A stretch of 61,542 nt of DNA, from NCBI RefSeq assembly GCF_019049255.1, contig NZ_JAGMUJ010000036.1, forward strand, positions 1 to 61,542. The letters are read 5' to 3'. The position numbers and the translations under genes were made by a program. The stretch's first letter is position 1. Each line of letters opens with the position of its first letter. The notes under the pieces were generated by a model. That model was not told the origin of the DNA, searched no databases, and was given only the letters and a program-made list of their open reading frames with translations. The stretch comes from Streptomyces sp. AC558_RSS880. GTDB taxonomy: Bacteria; Actinomycetota; Actinomycetes; Streptomycetales; Streptomycetaceae. This document shows, in pieces, positions 1-7,727 of this stretch.

Positions 1-2
1 GT

Positions 3-98
3 TTCCGACTCTATCAGATCTTTCCGACCCGATTTCCTCGGTGCTTTCCGGGTTCCCGCTTCCGCGTTTCCCTTTCCGGCGGTTCCGACTTTATCAGA
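3..98. repeat. Degenerate direct repeat pair upstream-edge region
   Basis: The 16-base unit TTCCGACTNTATCAGA occurs at 3-18 and again at 83-98 with a single C/T difference, 80 bases apart. Related TTTCCGAC and GATTTCC words lie between and after the copies. No gene is visible in 1-263. The function is unknown; the region could be a regulatory or structural array continuing to the left of the window. Confidence 0.5.
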
Positions 99-111
99 GA
101 TTCTGAGTCGG
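85..111. promoter_or_regulatory. Nested dyad in the second repeat copy
   Basis: CCGACT at 85-90 pairs with AGTCGG at 106-111, and inside it CAGA at 95-98 pairs with TCTG at 102-105. TTAT at 91-94 is left as an asymmetric bulge. This could be a protein-binding dyad or a weak hairpin. No trailing T-run is present, so it is not a classical terminator. Confidence 0.35.
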
Positions 112-191
112 ATTTCCCCCTCCCTTGTCGGGCGACGGTTCCGACGCACGAGGTGGTCGGGTGCCCGATCGGGAGGAGTTGCAAACGTACT

Positions 192-231
192 GGAGCGGGG
201 CGCCTCGATGCAAATCGAGGCGCCCCGCTCC
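192..231 (-). terminator. Terminator hairpin after rnj
   Basis: An 18-bp perfect inverted repeat (192-209 and 214-231) with a GCAA loop lies 32 bases beyond the stop of rnj. It is GC-rich without a U-tract, as is usual for Streptomyces terminators. Confidence 0.85.
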
Positions 232-263
232 TGGTTCGCTCGTGCGCGCGGTCCGGCGGACCG

Positions 264-1949
264 TCAGACCTCCACCACCACGGGCAGGATCATCGGCCGG
301 CGCCGGTAGGTGTCGGAGACCCACTTGCCCAGCGTGCGGCGGATGAGCTGCTGCATCTGGTGGGGTTCGACGACGCCGTCCTGGGCCGAGCGCTCCAGGG
401 TCTCCGTGATCTTCGGGATCACCTCGCCGAAGGCGGAGTCCTCGATGCCGGACCCGCGGGCCTGGACGTGCGGGCCGCCCGTGATCTTGCCGGTGGAGGA
501 GTCCATGACGACGAAGACCGAGATGATGCCCTCGTCGCCGAGGATCTTGCGGTCCTTGAGGGCCGGCTCGCCGACGTCACCGACGGAGAGGCCGTCGACG
601 TAGACGTAGCCCGCCTGGACCTTGCCGGAGATCTTGGCCTTGCCCTCGACGAGGTCGACGGCGACGCCGTCCTCGGCGATGACGATGCGGTCGTGCGGGA
701 CACCGGTCAGGGCGCCGAGTTCGGCGTTGGCGCGCAGGTGGCGCCATTCTCCGTGCACCGGCATCAGGTTCTTCGGGCGGCAGATGTTGTAGAAGTACAG
801 CAGCTCGCCGGCCGAGGCGTGGCCCGAGACGTGGACCTTGGCGTTGCCCTTGTGGACGACGTTGGCGCCCCAGCGGGTCAGGCCGTTGATCACGCGGTAG
901 ACCGCGTTCTCGTTGCCGGGGATGAGCGACGACGCCAGGATCACCGTGTCGCCGTCGACGATGCGGATCTGGTGGTCGCGGTTGGCCATGCGGGACAGGG
1001 CGGCCATCGGTTCGCCCTGGGAGCCCGTGCAGACCAGGACGACTTCGCTGTCCGGCAGGTCGTCCAGGGTCTTGACGTCCACGACCAGGCCCGGCGGGAC
1101 CTTGAGGTAACCGAGGTCGCGGGCGATGCCCATGTTGCGGACCATGGAGCGGCCGACGAAGGCGACCCGGCGGCCGTACTCGTGCGCCGCGTCCAGGATC
1201 TGCTGGATGCGGTGGACGTGGCTGGCGAAGCTCGCCACGATGATCCGCTTGCGGGCGCCGGCGAAGACCTGGCGCAGGACGTTGGAGATGTCGCGCTCGG
1301 GCGGGACGAAGCCCGGGACCTCGGCGTTCGTGGAGTCGGCGAGCAGAAGGTCGATGCCTTCCTCGCTGAGTCTGGCGAACGCGTGCAGATCCGTGAGACG
1401 GCTGTCCAGCGGGAGCTGGTCCATCTTGAAGTCGCCGGTGTGGACCGCCATGCCGGCGGGCGTGCGGATGGCCACGGCGAGCGCGTCGGGGATGGAGTGG
1501 TTGACGGCGATGAACTCGCAGTCGAAGGGGCCGATGCGCTCGCGCTGTCCCTCCGCCACCTGGAGGGTGTACGGGCGGATGCGGTGTTCCTGGAGCTTCG
1601 CCTCGATGAGGGCGAGGGTGAGCTTGGAGCCGATCAGCGGGATGTCCGGCTTCTCGCGCAGGAGGAAGGGGACGCCGCCGATGTGGTCCTCATGGCCATG
1701 GGTGAGGACGATGCCCTCGATGTCGTCGAGGCGGTCCCGGATGGACGAGAAGTCCGGCAGGATCAGATCGATTCCGGGCTGTTCCTCCTCGGGGAAGAGC
1801 ACTCCGCAGTCGACGATCAGCAGGCGGCCCCCGTACTCGAAGACCGTCATGTTCCGGCCGATCTCGCCGAGACCGCCGAGCGGGGTGACGCGCAGGCCGC
1901 CCGCGGGGAGCTGCGGGGGCGGGCCGAGTTCAGGATGCGGATGACTCAA
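264..1949 (-). CDS. rnj: Ribonuclease J
   Basis: 561-residue metallo-beta-lactamase/beta-CASP ribonuclease that processes and degrades mRNA and matures rRNA in bacteria lacking RNase E-type decay or working beside it. The zinc-binding signature HGHEDH is at residues 84-89, followed by a beta-CASP region and a C-terminal RNase J domain. The start chosen is the TTG at 1949, because AGGAG lies six bases upstream and the product then begins M-SHPHPEL, as I remember for Streptomyces RNase J. The frame stays open further upstream but has no better ribosome site. It follows dapA on the same strand after 153 bases that contain an inverted repeat. Confidence 0.95.
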   Translation of the reverse strand: MSHPHPELGPPPQLPAGGLRVTPLGGLGEIGRNMTVFEYGGRLLIVDCGVLFPEEEQPGIDLILPDFSSIRDRLDDIEGIVLTHGHEDHIGGVPFLLREKPDIPLIGSKLTLALIEAKLQEHRIRPYTLQVAEGQRERIGPFDCEFIAVNHSIPDALAVAIRTPAGMAVHTGDFKMDQLPLDSRLTDLHAFARLSEEGIDLLLADSTNAEVPGFVPPERDISNVLRQVFAGARKRIIVASFASHVHRIQQILDAAHEYGRRVAFVGRSMVRNMGIARDLGYLKVPPGLVVDVKTLDDLPDSEVVLVCTGSQGEPMAALSRMANRDHQIRIVDGDTVILASSLIPGNENAVYRVINGLTRWGANVVHKGNAKVHVSGHASAGELLYFYNICRPKNLMPVHGEWRHLRANAELGALTGVPHDRIVIAEDGVAVDLVEGKAKISGKVQAGYVYVDGLSVGDVGEPALKDRKILGDEGIISVFVVMDSSTGKITGGPHVQARGSGIEDSAFGEVIPKITETLERSAQDGVVEPHQMQQLIRRTLGKWVSDTYRRRPMILPVVVEV

Positions 1950-1970
1950 AAGACTCTCCTCAAACACGCA

Positions 1971-1997
1971 CGCCACGTACCGGTGGGGCACGTGGCG
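1971..1997. promoter_or_regulatory. Inverted repeat between dapA and rnj
   Basis: CGCCACGT at 1971-1978 pairs with ACGTGGCG at 1990-1997 across an 11-base spacer. It lies 22 bases upstream of the rnj start and about 105 bases after dapA. It may be a weak terminator for dapA or an operator/leader hairpin for rnj; the sequence alone does not decide. Confidence 0.4.
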
Positions 1998-2102
1998 CGC
2001 GTGACGTTCGTGCAGAAGCAGTTGTCGTGTGGGGTGCGGGCACCGGTGGCCCGCTTATTCAGTTGTGAAGTACATCTGCGCGACCGGGCGCGCGAAGTCT
2101 GA

Positions 2103-3005
2103 TTACTGGAGTTGTACCCCGCCGGCGGCAAGATCGATCTTGAGCTGCTCGATCTCTTCCGGCGTGCACTCGGCCATGGGGGCGCGCAGGGGTCCGGCGG
2201 GGAGGCCCTTGAGGGCGAGCGCCGCCTTGGTGGTCATCACGCCCTGGGTGCGGAACATGCCCGTGTAGACGGGGAGCAGCTTCTGGTGGATCTCGGTGGC
2301 CTTCTGGACGTCTCCGGAGGTGTACGCCTCGACCAGGGCGCGCAGCTCGGGGGTGACGAGGTGGCCGACGACCGAGACGAAGCCGACCGCTCCGATGGAG
2401 AGCAGGGGCAGGTTCAGCATGTCGTCGCCGGAGTACCAGGCCAGGCCGGAGCGGGCGATGGCCCAGCCTGCGCGGCCGAGGTCGCCCTTGGCGTCCTTGT
2501 TGGCGACGATGCGCGGGTGCTCGGCGAGACGGACGATCGTCTCCGTGCCGATCGGGACGCCGCTGCGGCCGGGGATGTCGTAGAGCATGACCGGCAGCTC
2601 GGTGGCGTCGGCGACGGCCGTGAAGTGCCGGTAGAGGCCCTCCTGCGGGGGCTTGTTGTAGTACGGGGTGACCACCAGGAGGCCGTGCGCGCCGGCGCGC
2701 TCCGCGGCGCGGGCCAGTTCGATGCTGTGGTGGGTGTCGTTGGTGCCGACTCCGGCCACGACCTGGGCGCGGTCGCCGACCGCCGCCACGACGGCCCGTA
2801 CGAGATCCGATTTCTCCGCGTCGCTGGTGGTGGGGGACTCGCCGGTGGTGCCGTTGACGATCAGGCCGTCGTTGCCTGCGTCCACCAGGTGGGTGGCGAG
2901 CCGCTGTGCGCCGTCGAGGTCGAGTGCGCCGTCCGCCGTGAAGGGCGTGACCATGGCGGTGAGGACCCGCCCGAAGGGGGTCTGCGGAGTGGAGGTCGGA
3001 GCCAT
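2103..3005 (-). CDS. dapA: 4-hydroxy-tetrahydrodipicolinate synthase
   Basis: 300-residue class I aldolase that condenses pyruvate with aspartate semialdehyde, the first committed step to lysine and meso/LL-diaminopimelate for the cell wall. The family's TTGE motif is at residues 53-56, YDIPGRSG begins near 142, and the Schiff-base lysine is K170 in the NKDAKGD segment. Length is typical. dapB, the next enzyme of the pathway, is 2.5 kb away on the same strand, separated by thyX and three small genes. Confidence 0.95.
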   Translation of the reverse strand: MAPTSTPQTPFGRVLTAMVTPFTADGALDLDGAQRLATHLVDAGNDGLIVNGTTGESPTTSDAEKSDLVRAVVAAVGDRAQVVAGVGTNDTHHSIELARAAERAGAHGLLVVTPYYNKPPQEGLYRHFTAVADATELPVMLYDIPGRSGVPIGTETIVRLAEHPRIVANKDAKGDLGRAGWAIARSGLAWYSGDDMLNLPLLSIGAVGFVSVVGHLVTPELRALVEAYTSGDVQKATEIHQKLLPVYTGMFRTQGVMTTKAALALKGLPAGPLRAPMAECTPEEIEQLKIDLAAGGVQLQ

Positions 3006-3077
3006 GGGTTACACGCTACTCGTTGCTCAGGTCGGGGTCTTCTCTCGGGGGAGTCGACAGGGTGGGACAAAGGGGGA

Positions 3078-3115
3078 CCCGGTACTGCCTGCTCGGGGGT
3101 TCAGGCAGTACCGGG
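3078..3115 (-). terminator. Terminator hairpin downstream of thyX
   Basis: A 14-bp perfect inverted repeat (3078-3091 and 3102-3115) with a 10-base loop sits about 100 bases beyond the thyX stop and 72 bases before dapA. The rest of 3006-3214 holds no recognisable gene and presumably includes the dapA promoter. Confidence 0.7.
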
Positions 3116-3214
3116 CCCGTTTGATCAGGCTAGATGAACTTCACGAAATGCCGCAATACGGACACCTCGCGAGACTGAACCGTACCTGTGTACCCGCAGG
3201 CTTGAGCTGCGGTT

Positions 3215-3955
3215 CTACGGGGCCACGCGCCCGTTGGCGTTGAAGGCGGCGTACGTGAGCGGCATGAGACGGGCCCACTCGGCCTCCATCTTCTCGCCGA
3301 CCATCTCGATCTCCCGCTGCGGGAAGGACGGGACCTTCGCCAGCTCGTGCTGGGTGCGCAGGCCGAGGAAGTGCATCAGCGAGCGGGCGTTGCAGGTGGC
3401 GTACATCGACGAGTACAGGCCGACGGGGAGCACCGCACGGGCGACCTCGCGGGCGACGCCGGCGGCGAGCATCTCCTGGTACGCCTCGTACGCCTGCCGG
3501 TAGGAGTCCTCCATGGCGCGGCCGACGAGCTCCTGCTGGGCCGGGGTGCCCTCGACGAAGCGGTACTTGCCGGGGCGGCCTTCCTGGACCAGCTTGCGGG
3601 ACTCGTCCGGGACGTAGAAGACCGGCTGGAGCTCCCGGTAGCGGCCCGACTCCTCGTTGTACGACCAGCCCACGCGGTGTCGCATGAACTCCCGGAAGAC
3701 GAAGATCGGGGCGCTGATGAAGAAGGTCATCGAGTTGTGCTCGAAGGGGCTGCCGTGCCGGTCCCGCATCAGGTAGTTGATCAGGCCCTTGGAGCGCTCG
3801 GGGTCCTTGTCCAGCTCGGCCAGGGACTGCTCGCCGATGGTCGAGACGCGGGCGGCGAACAGCACGTCGGCGTCGGACGCGGTCTGCTTGACCAGCTCGA
3901 CGGTCACATCGCTGCGGAAGCCGGGCTTGAGGTCGTCGGAGGGGGTGTCGGTCAC
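3215..3955 (-). CDS. thyX: Flavin-dependent thymidylate synthase ThyX
   Basis: 246 residues. Makes dTMP from dUMP using methylene-tetrahydrofolate and FAD/NADPH. The ThyX signature RHRVGWSYNEESGRY begins at residue 92 and fits the RHRxxSxNxxSxRY consensus. The start is the GTG at 3955, giving M-TDTPSDD and the usual family length; the upstream open frame is arginine/histidine-rich shadow sequence. It is transcribed toward dapA and diverges from the small membrane protein gene at 4166. Confidence 0.95.
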   Translation of the reverse strand: MTDTPSDDLKPGFRSDVTVELVKQTASDADVLFAARVSTIGEQSLAELDKDPERSKGLINYLMRDRHGSPFEHNSMTFFISAPIFVFREFMRHRVGWSYNEESGRYRELQPVFYVPDESRKLVQEGRPGKYRFVEGTPAQQELVGRAMEDSYRQAYEAYQEMLAAGVAREVARAVLPVGLYSSMYATCNARSLMHFLGLRTQHELAKVPSFPQREIEMVGEKMEAEWARLMPLTYAAFNANGRVAP

Positions 3956-4165
3956 GGCGCGGGGGGTCCTTCCATCACGTCTCTCGGGCGGCGCCCACTC
4001 TACGGCGCGGCACCGACAACCGGGCCTTCGGCGCCGGGGGCGACATACAGCGGTGAACGGCGGCGAACTTCTGCGAATTCGGTGAAAGTGGGCACCTCTC
4101 GGGGCCGCCGTTCGTCTGTGTTGGTGACAGTGATTCGTTCGACACACGAAGGAGACGTGCACCAG

Positions 4166-4405
4166 ATGTTCGGTCGGCGCGAACCCGTACCGTTCGCCTT
4201 TGTCGCCGAGGCCGACAGGTTCCGCAGCAATGTCACCCCGCCGCCCCGTGAGCGGGCCTCCGTCGGTCAGATGGCCGGGCGCTGGCTGCTGGGGCTCACC
4301 CTCGTGGCCGGGCTGGTGGGCTCCCTGGTCATCGGGATGCCGGCGCTGTCCGCCGACTCCTCGGGGTCGGGGACACAGCAGTCACAGGCGACCGAGGGGC
4401 GCTGA
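4166..4405 (+). CDS. Small conserved membrane protein
   Basis: 79 residues with a basic/polar N-terminal half and one membrane segment at about residues 40-62, followed by a short Ser/Gly/Gln-rich tail. A GGAG at 4151 precedes it. An in-frame GTG at 4157 is an alternative start but would leave too short a spacing. I recognise it only as a hypothetical protein usually found beside thyX in Streptomyces; function unknown. It diverges from thyX. Confidence 0.7.
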   Translation: MFGRREPVPFAFVAEADRFRSNVTPPPRERASVGQMAGRWLLGLTLVAGLVGSLVIGMPALSADSSGSGTQQSQATEGR

Positions 4406-4519
4406 GTCACCCCCGGCCGTGGCACCGGCTCCATCCGGACCCCCGAGGGTGGTGACCGGCGGCACGGATCGATAGCCTCACCGGGCACTGCTGACGCATG
4501 GATCGAGTGAGGACCCGTC

Positions 4520-5077
4520 GTGCCCCTGCCCTTCCTGACGGCCGACCGCGCTTTCGACACGGCGGACGATGTCGCCCTGCCGTACGACGACCGGGACCGC
4601 TGGCGGCGCCCGTACCGTCCCGGGCCGTGGCGGGTGGGGGCGGCGGCGCTCCTGCTGCTGCTCGCGTCGTTCGTGCTGTTCGCCGCGGTGATCATCGCGG
4701 CGACGGCGAAGCCGGCGTCCGCCGGGACGGTCTTCGCCATCGCACTGGTCGTCGTGGTCTGCGCGCTGCGGCTGCTGCGCATGGGCGTGTGGGTGAGCTC
4801 CCGGGGGCTGCGCCATGTGGCCTTCGTGAGCACGCGTACGACGTCCTGGGAGCAGGTCGTCTCCGCGCGCACGGTGCAGCAGCCGGTGCGCTGGCTGGGG
4901 CTGCCCCGGACGGTGCAGGGGCAGGCGCTGGTCCTCACCCGGCGGGGGCGTTCGGCGGAGTCGTCGGCGCCGCTGCTGACCTCGCACAACGCAGACTTCC
5001 TGGGGCGGGACCAGCTGGCTTTCGACCGGGCGGCCGACACCGTGGAGGCGTGGGCCGCCGAGTACCGGCGCGACTGA
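4520..5077 (+). CDS. Membrane protein with PH-like domain
   Basis: 185 residues from a GTG start. Two adjacent hydrophobic helices lie at about residues 38-60 and 66-85, followed by a cytoplasmic region with the pattern of bacterial PH-like (bPH) domains: an ISSRGLRHV-type strand, a conserved W, then a basic patch and a C-terminal helix. These proteins are common in actinomycetes and have no assigned reaction. It is convergent with the gene at 5111, with 33 bases between the stops. Confidence 0.8.
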   Translation: MPLPFLTADRAFDTADDVALPYDDRDRWRRPYRPGPWRVGAAALLLLLASFVLFAAVIIAATAKPASAGTVFAIALVVVVCALRLLRMGVWVSSRGLRHVAFVSTRTTSWEQVVSARTVQQPVRWLGLPRTVQGQALVLTRRGRSAESSAPLLTSHNADFLGRDQLAFDRAADTVEAWAAEYRRD

Positions 5078-5110
5078 GCGGCCCCAGGACCCCGGCACCG
5101 CTCCGCGCGC

Positions 5111-5554
5111 TCAGTGAGAGGTCTTGTGCAGGGCGATCGCCCGCTGCATCGCCTTGCGCGCGCGGGGGGTGTCGCGGGCGTCGTGGTAGGCGACGGCGAG
5201 CCGGAACCAGCTGCGCCAGTCGTCGGGGGCGTCCTCCGTCTCGGCCTTGCGGCGGGCGAAGACCTCGTCGGCCGAATCGCGGTCGACCCGGCCGCTGGGC
5301 AGCCGCTTCAGCTCGTCGACGGGCAGGCCGCCCTCGGCGTCGAGCAGGGCGGCGAGCCGGTTGGCGTCGCGGACGAACTCGGTGTTCTTCCACAGGAACC
5401 AGACACCGATGACCGGCAGGATCAGCACCGCCACGCCGAAGGTGACGGTGAGGGGCGTACCGGCCTCGATGAGCAGCACGCCGCGGCTGCCGACCAGGAC
5501 GAAGTAGACGACCAGGACGGCGGCCGTGACGGCGTAGGAGATCTTCGCGCGCAT
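5111..5554 (-). CDS. Membrane protein with C-terminal TPR-like helices
   Basis: 147 residues. The N-terminus has two transmembrane helices (about 5-22 and 35-55). The C-terminal third (DWRSWFRLAVAYHDARD onward) has the spacing of a tetratricopeptide unit, a protein-protein interaction fold. It starts 15 bases after dapB ends and so is probably the last gene of the rpsO/pnp/M16/dapB run. No specific function is known. Confidence 0.75.
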   Translation of the reverse strand: MRAKISYAVTAAVLVVYFVLVGSRGVLLIEAGTPLTVTFGVAVLILPVIGVWFLWKNTEFVRDANRLAALLDAEGGLPVDELKRLPSGRVDRDSADEVFARRKAETEDAPDDWRSWFRLAVAYHDARDTPRARKAMQRAIALHKTSH

Positions 5555-5569
5555 GGGGTCGGCTCGGGC

Positions 5570-6322
5570 TCAGTTCAGGTCGAGGAAGTGTTCCAGGCCG
5601 AAGGTCAGGCCGGGAGTGGTCACCACGCGGCGGGCGCCGAGCAGGATGCCCGGCATGAAGCTGCTGTGGTGCAGGGAGTCGTGGCGGACGGTGAGGGTCT
5701 CGCCCTCGCCGCCGAGCAGGACCTCCTGGTGGGCGAGGAGTCCGCGCAGCCGGATCGCGTGCACCGGGACCCCGTCGACGTCGGCGCCGCGGGCGCCGTC
5801 GAGGGCGGTGGTCGTGGCGTCCGGGGCGGGTGCGCTGCCGGCCTGACGGCGGGCCTCGGCGATGAGCTGGGCGGTGCGCGTGGCGGTGCCGCTGGGGGCG
5901 TCCACCTTGTTCGGGTGGTGCAGCTCGACGACCTCGACGGATTCGAAGTAGGGGGCGGCGATCTGCGCGAACTTCATGGTGAGGACGGCGCCGATGGAGA
6001 AGTTCGGCGCGATGAGCACGCCCGTCTCCGGGGACTGGTCGAGCCAGCCCCTCAGCTGCGCGAGGCGGTCGTCGGTCCAGCCGGTGGTGCCGACCACGGC
6101 GTGGATGCCGTGGCGCACGCAGAAGTCGAGGTTGCCCATGACCGAGGCGGGGGTGGTCAGCTCCACGGCGACCTGGGCGCCGTTCTCGGCGAGGGTCTCC
6201 AGCCTGTCGTCCCGGCCGAGGGCGGCCACCAGCTCCATGTCGTCGGCGGCCTCGACGGCCCGTACCGCCTCGGAACCGATCCGGCCCTTGGCACCGAGGA
6301 CCGCCACGCGCAGCTTGCTCAT
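5570..6322 (-). CDS. dapB: 4-hydroxy-tetrahydrodipicolinate reductase
   Basis: 250 residues. Reduces the DapA product with NAD(P)H in the lysine/diaminopimelate pathway. A Rossmann nucleotide site GAKGRIG lies near the N-terminus, and the DapB substrate/catalytic signature ELHHPNKVDAPSGTA is near residue 135. The ATG at 6322 starts directly at the Rossmann strand, as in homologues. The gene lies 25 bases downstream of the M16 peptidase gene and is likely cotranscribed with it. Confidence 0.95.
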   Translation of the reverse strand: MSKLRVAVLGAKGRIGSEAVRAVEAADDMELVAALGRDDRLETLAENGAQVAVELTTPASVMGNLDFCVRHGIHAVVGTTGWTDDRLAQLRGWLDQSPETGVLIAPNFSIGAVLTMKFAQIAAPYFESVEVVELHHPNKVDAPSGTATRTAQLIAEARRQAGSAPAPDATTTALDGARGADVDGVPVHAIRLRGLLAHQEVLLGGEGETLTVRHDSLHHSSFMPGILLGARRVVTTPGLTFGLEHFLDLN

Positions 6323-6347
6323 GTCTGTTGCTTCCTTACGGGGTGGG

Positions 6348-7727
6348 TCAGGCGACGGCGTCGTGCAGGCGGGACGCCTGTTTGTCCTTGAGCGGGCCGA
6401 TGACCGACAGGGAGGGCCGCCGTCCCAGGACGTCACGGGCGACCGAGCGGACGTCGTCCGGGGTCACCGAGGCTATCCGGGTCAGCATGTCGTCGACCGA
6501 CATCTGCTCGCCCCAGCACAGTTCGCTCTTGCCGATACGGTTCATCAGCGCGCCGGTGTCCTCGAGGCCGAGGACGGTGGAGCCCCTCAGCTGGCCGATG
6601 GCGCGCTCGATCTCGTCGTCGGGGAGTCCGTGCTCGGCGACGTGGTCGAGTTCGTCGCGGCAGATCTTCAGCACGTCGTGCACCTGGGAGGGCCTGCAGC
6701 CCGCGTACACGCCGAACAGGCCGCAGTCGGCGAAGCCGGACGTGTACGAGTACACGCTGTAGGCCAGTCCGCGCTTCTCCCGGACCTCCTGGAAGAGGCG
6801 GGACGACATGCCGCCGCCGAGGGCGGTGTTCAGCACGCCCAGGGCCCAGCGCCGCTCGTCGGTGCGGGACAGGCCCGGCATGCCGAGGACGAGGTGGGCC
6901 TGCTCCGTCTTGCGGCCGGTGAGCTCGACCCGGCCGGCGGTGCGCAGCGCGCGACTGCCGCCGCGCGGGGCGATCGGCTCGGCGTCGGGGTTCTTGAGGG
7001 CGCCGGCCTTCTCGAAGGCGGCGCGGACCTGGCGTACGACCTTGTTGTGGTCGATGTTGCCGGCGCAGGCGACCACGAGGTGGGTCGGGTCGTAGTGCTT
7101 CTTGTAGAAGCGGCGGATGCGGTCGGCGGTGAGGGCGTTGACCGTGTCGACCGTGCCGAGGACCGGGCGGCCGAGGGGGTTGTCGCCGAACATGGTGTGC
7201 GCGAACAGGTCGTGCACGCAGTCGCCCGGGTCGTCCTCGGTCATGGCGATCTCTTCGAGGATGGCGCCGCGTTCGACGTCGACGTCCTCCTCCTGGATCA
7301 GCGAGCCGGTCAGCATGTCGCACACCACGTCGATGGCGAGCGGCAGGTCGGTGTCGAGCACGCGCGCGTAGTAGCACGTGTACTCCTTGGCCGTGAACGC
7401 GTTCATCTCGCCGCCGACGGCGTCGATGGCGGAGGAGATGTCCAGGGCGGAGCGGCGGGAGGTGCCCTTGAAGAGCAGGTGCTCCAGGTAGTGGGTGGCA
7501 CCGTTGAGGGCCGGGGTCTCGTCGCGGGAGCCGACGTGGGCCCAGATGCCGAAGGTCGCGGAGCGGACCGAGGGCAGCGTCTCGGTGACGACGCGCAGGC
7601 CGCCGGGGAGGGTGGTCCTGCGGACCGTACCGATGCCGTTCTCGCCCTTGATCAGGGTTTGGGTACGGGCGACGGCCCGCGCCTCCGAGAAGGTGCGGGC
7701 CGTCGCCTTGGCGCTACGGGACGTCAC
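6348..7727 (-). CDS. M16 family zinc metallopeptidase
   Basis: 459 residues, a pitrilysin/mitochondrial-processing-peptidase type protease. The inverted zinc motif HYLEH is at residues 79-83 and the third ligand is most likely E158 or E159 in ERGAILEEI. An R/Y-containing second domain follows (the GLAYSVYSY region). It starts with a GTG that overlaps the pnp stop by four bases (GTGA at 7724-7727), so translation is probably coupled to PNPase. The natural substrate is unknown; a similar peptidase beside pnp is known from other Gram-positives. Confidence 0.92.
   Translation of the reverse strand: MTSRSAKATARTFSEARAVARTQTLIKGENGIGTVRRTTLPGGLRVVTETLPSVRSATFGIWAHVGSRDETPALNGATHYLEHLLFKGTSRRSALDISSAIDAVGGEMNAFTAKEYTCYYARVLDTDLPLAIDVVCDMLTGSLIQEEDVDVERGAILEEIAMTEDDPGDCVHDLFAHTMFGDNPLGRPVLGTVDTVNALTADRIRRFYKKHYDPTHLVVACAGNIDHNKVVRQVRAAFEKAGALKNPDAEPIAPRGGSRALRTAGRVELTGRKTEQAHLVLGMPGLSRTDERRWALGVLNTALGGGMSSRLFQEVREKRGLAYSVYSYTSGFADCGLFGVYAGCRPSQVHDVLKICRDELDHVAEHGLPDDEIERAIGQLRGSTVLGLEDTGALMNRIGKSELCWGEQMSVDDMLTRIASVTPDDVRSVARDVLGRRPSLSVIGPLKDKQASRLHDAVA

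Noticed and set aside
153..2102. 649-codon plus-strand open frame opposite RNase J
   Set aside because: RNase J is unmistakable on the minus strand, and this frame runs through its terminator hairpin.
3120..3214. Possible tRNA-like stretch between dapA and thyX
   Set aside because: No acceptor stem, T-loop GTTCRA or anticodon arm could be assembled.
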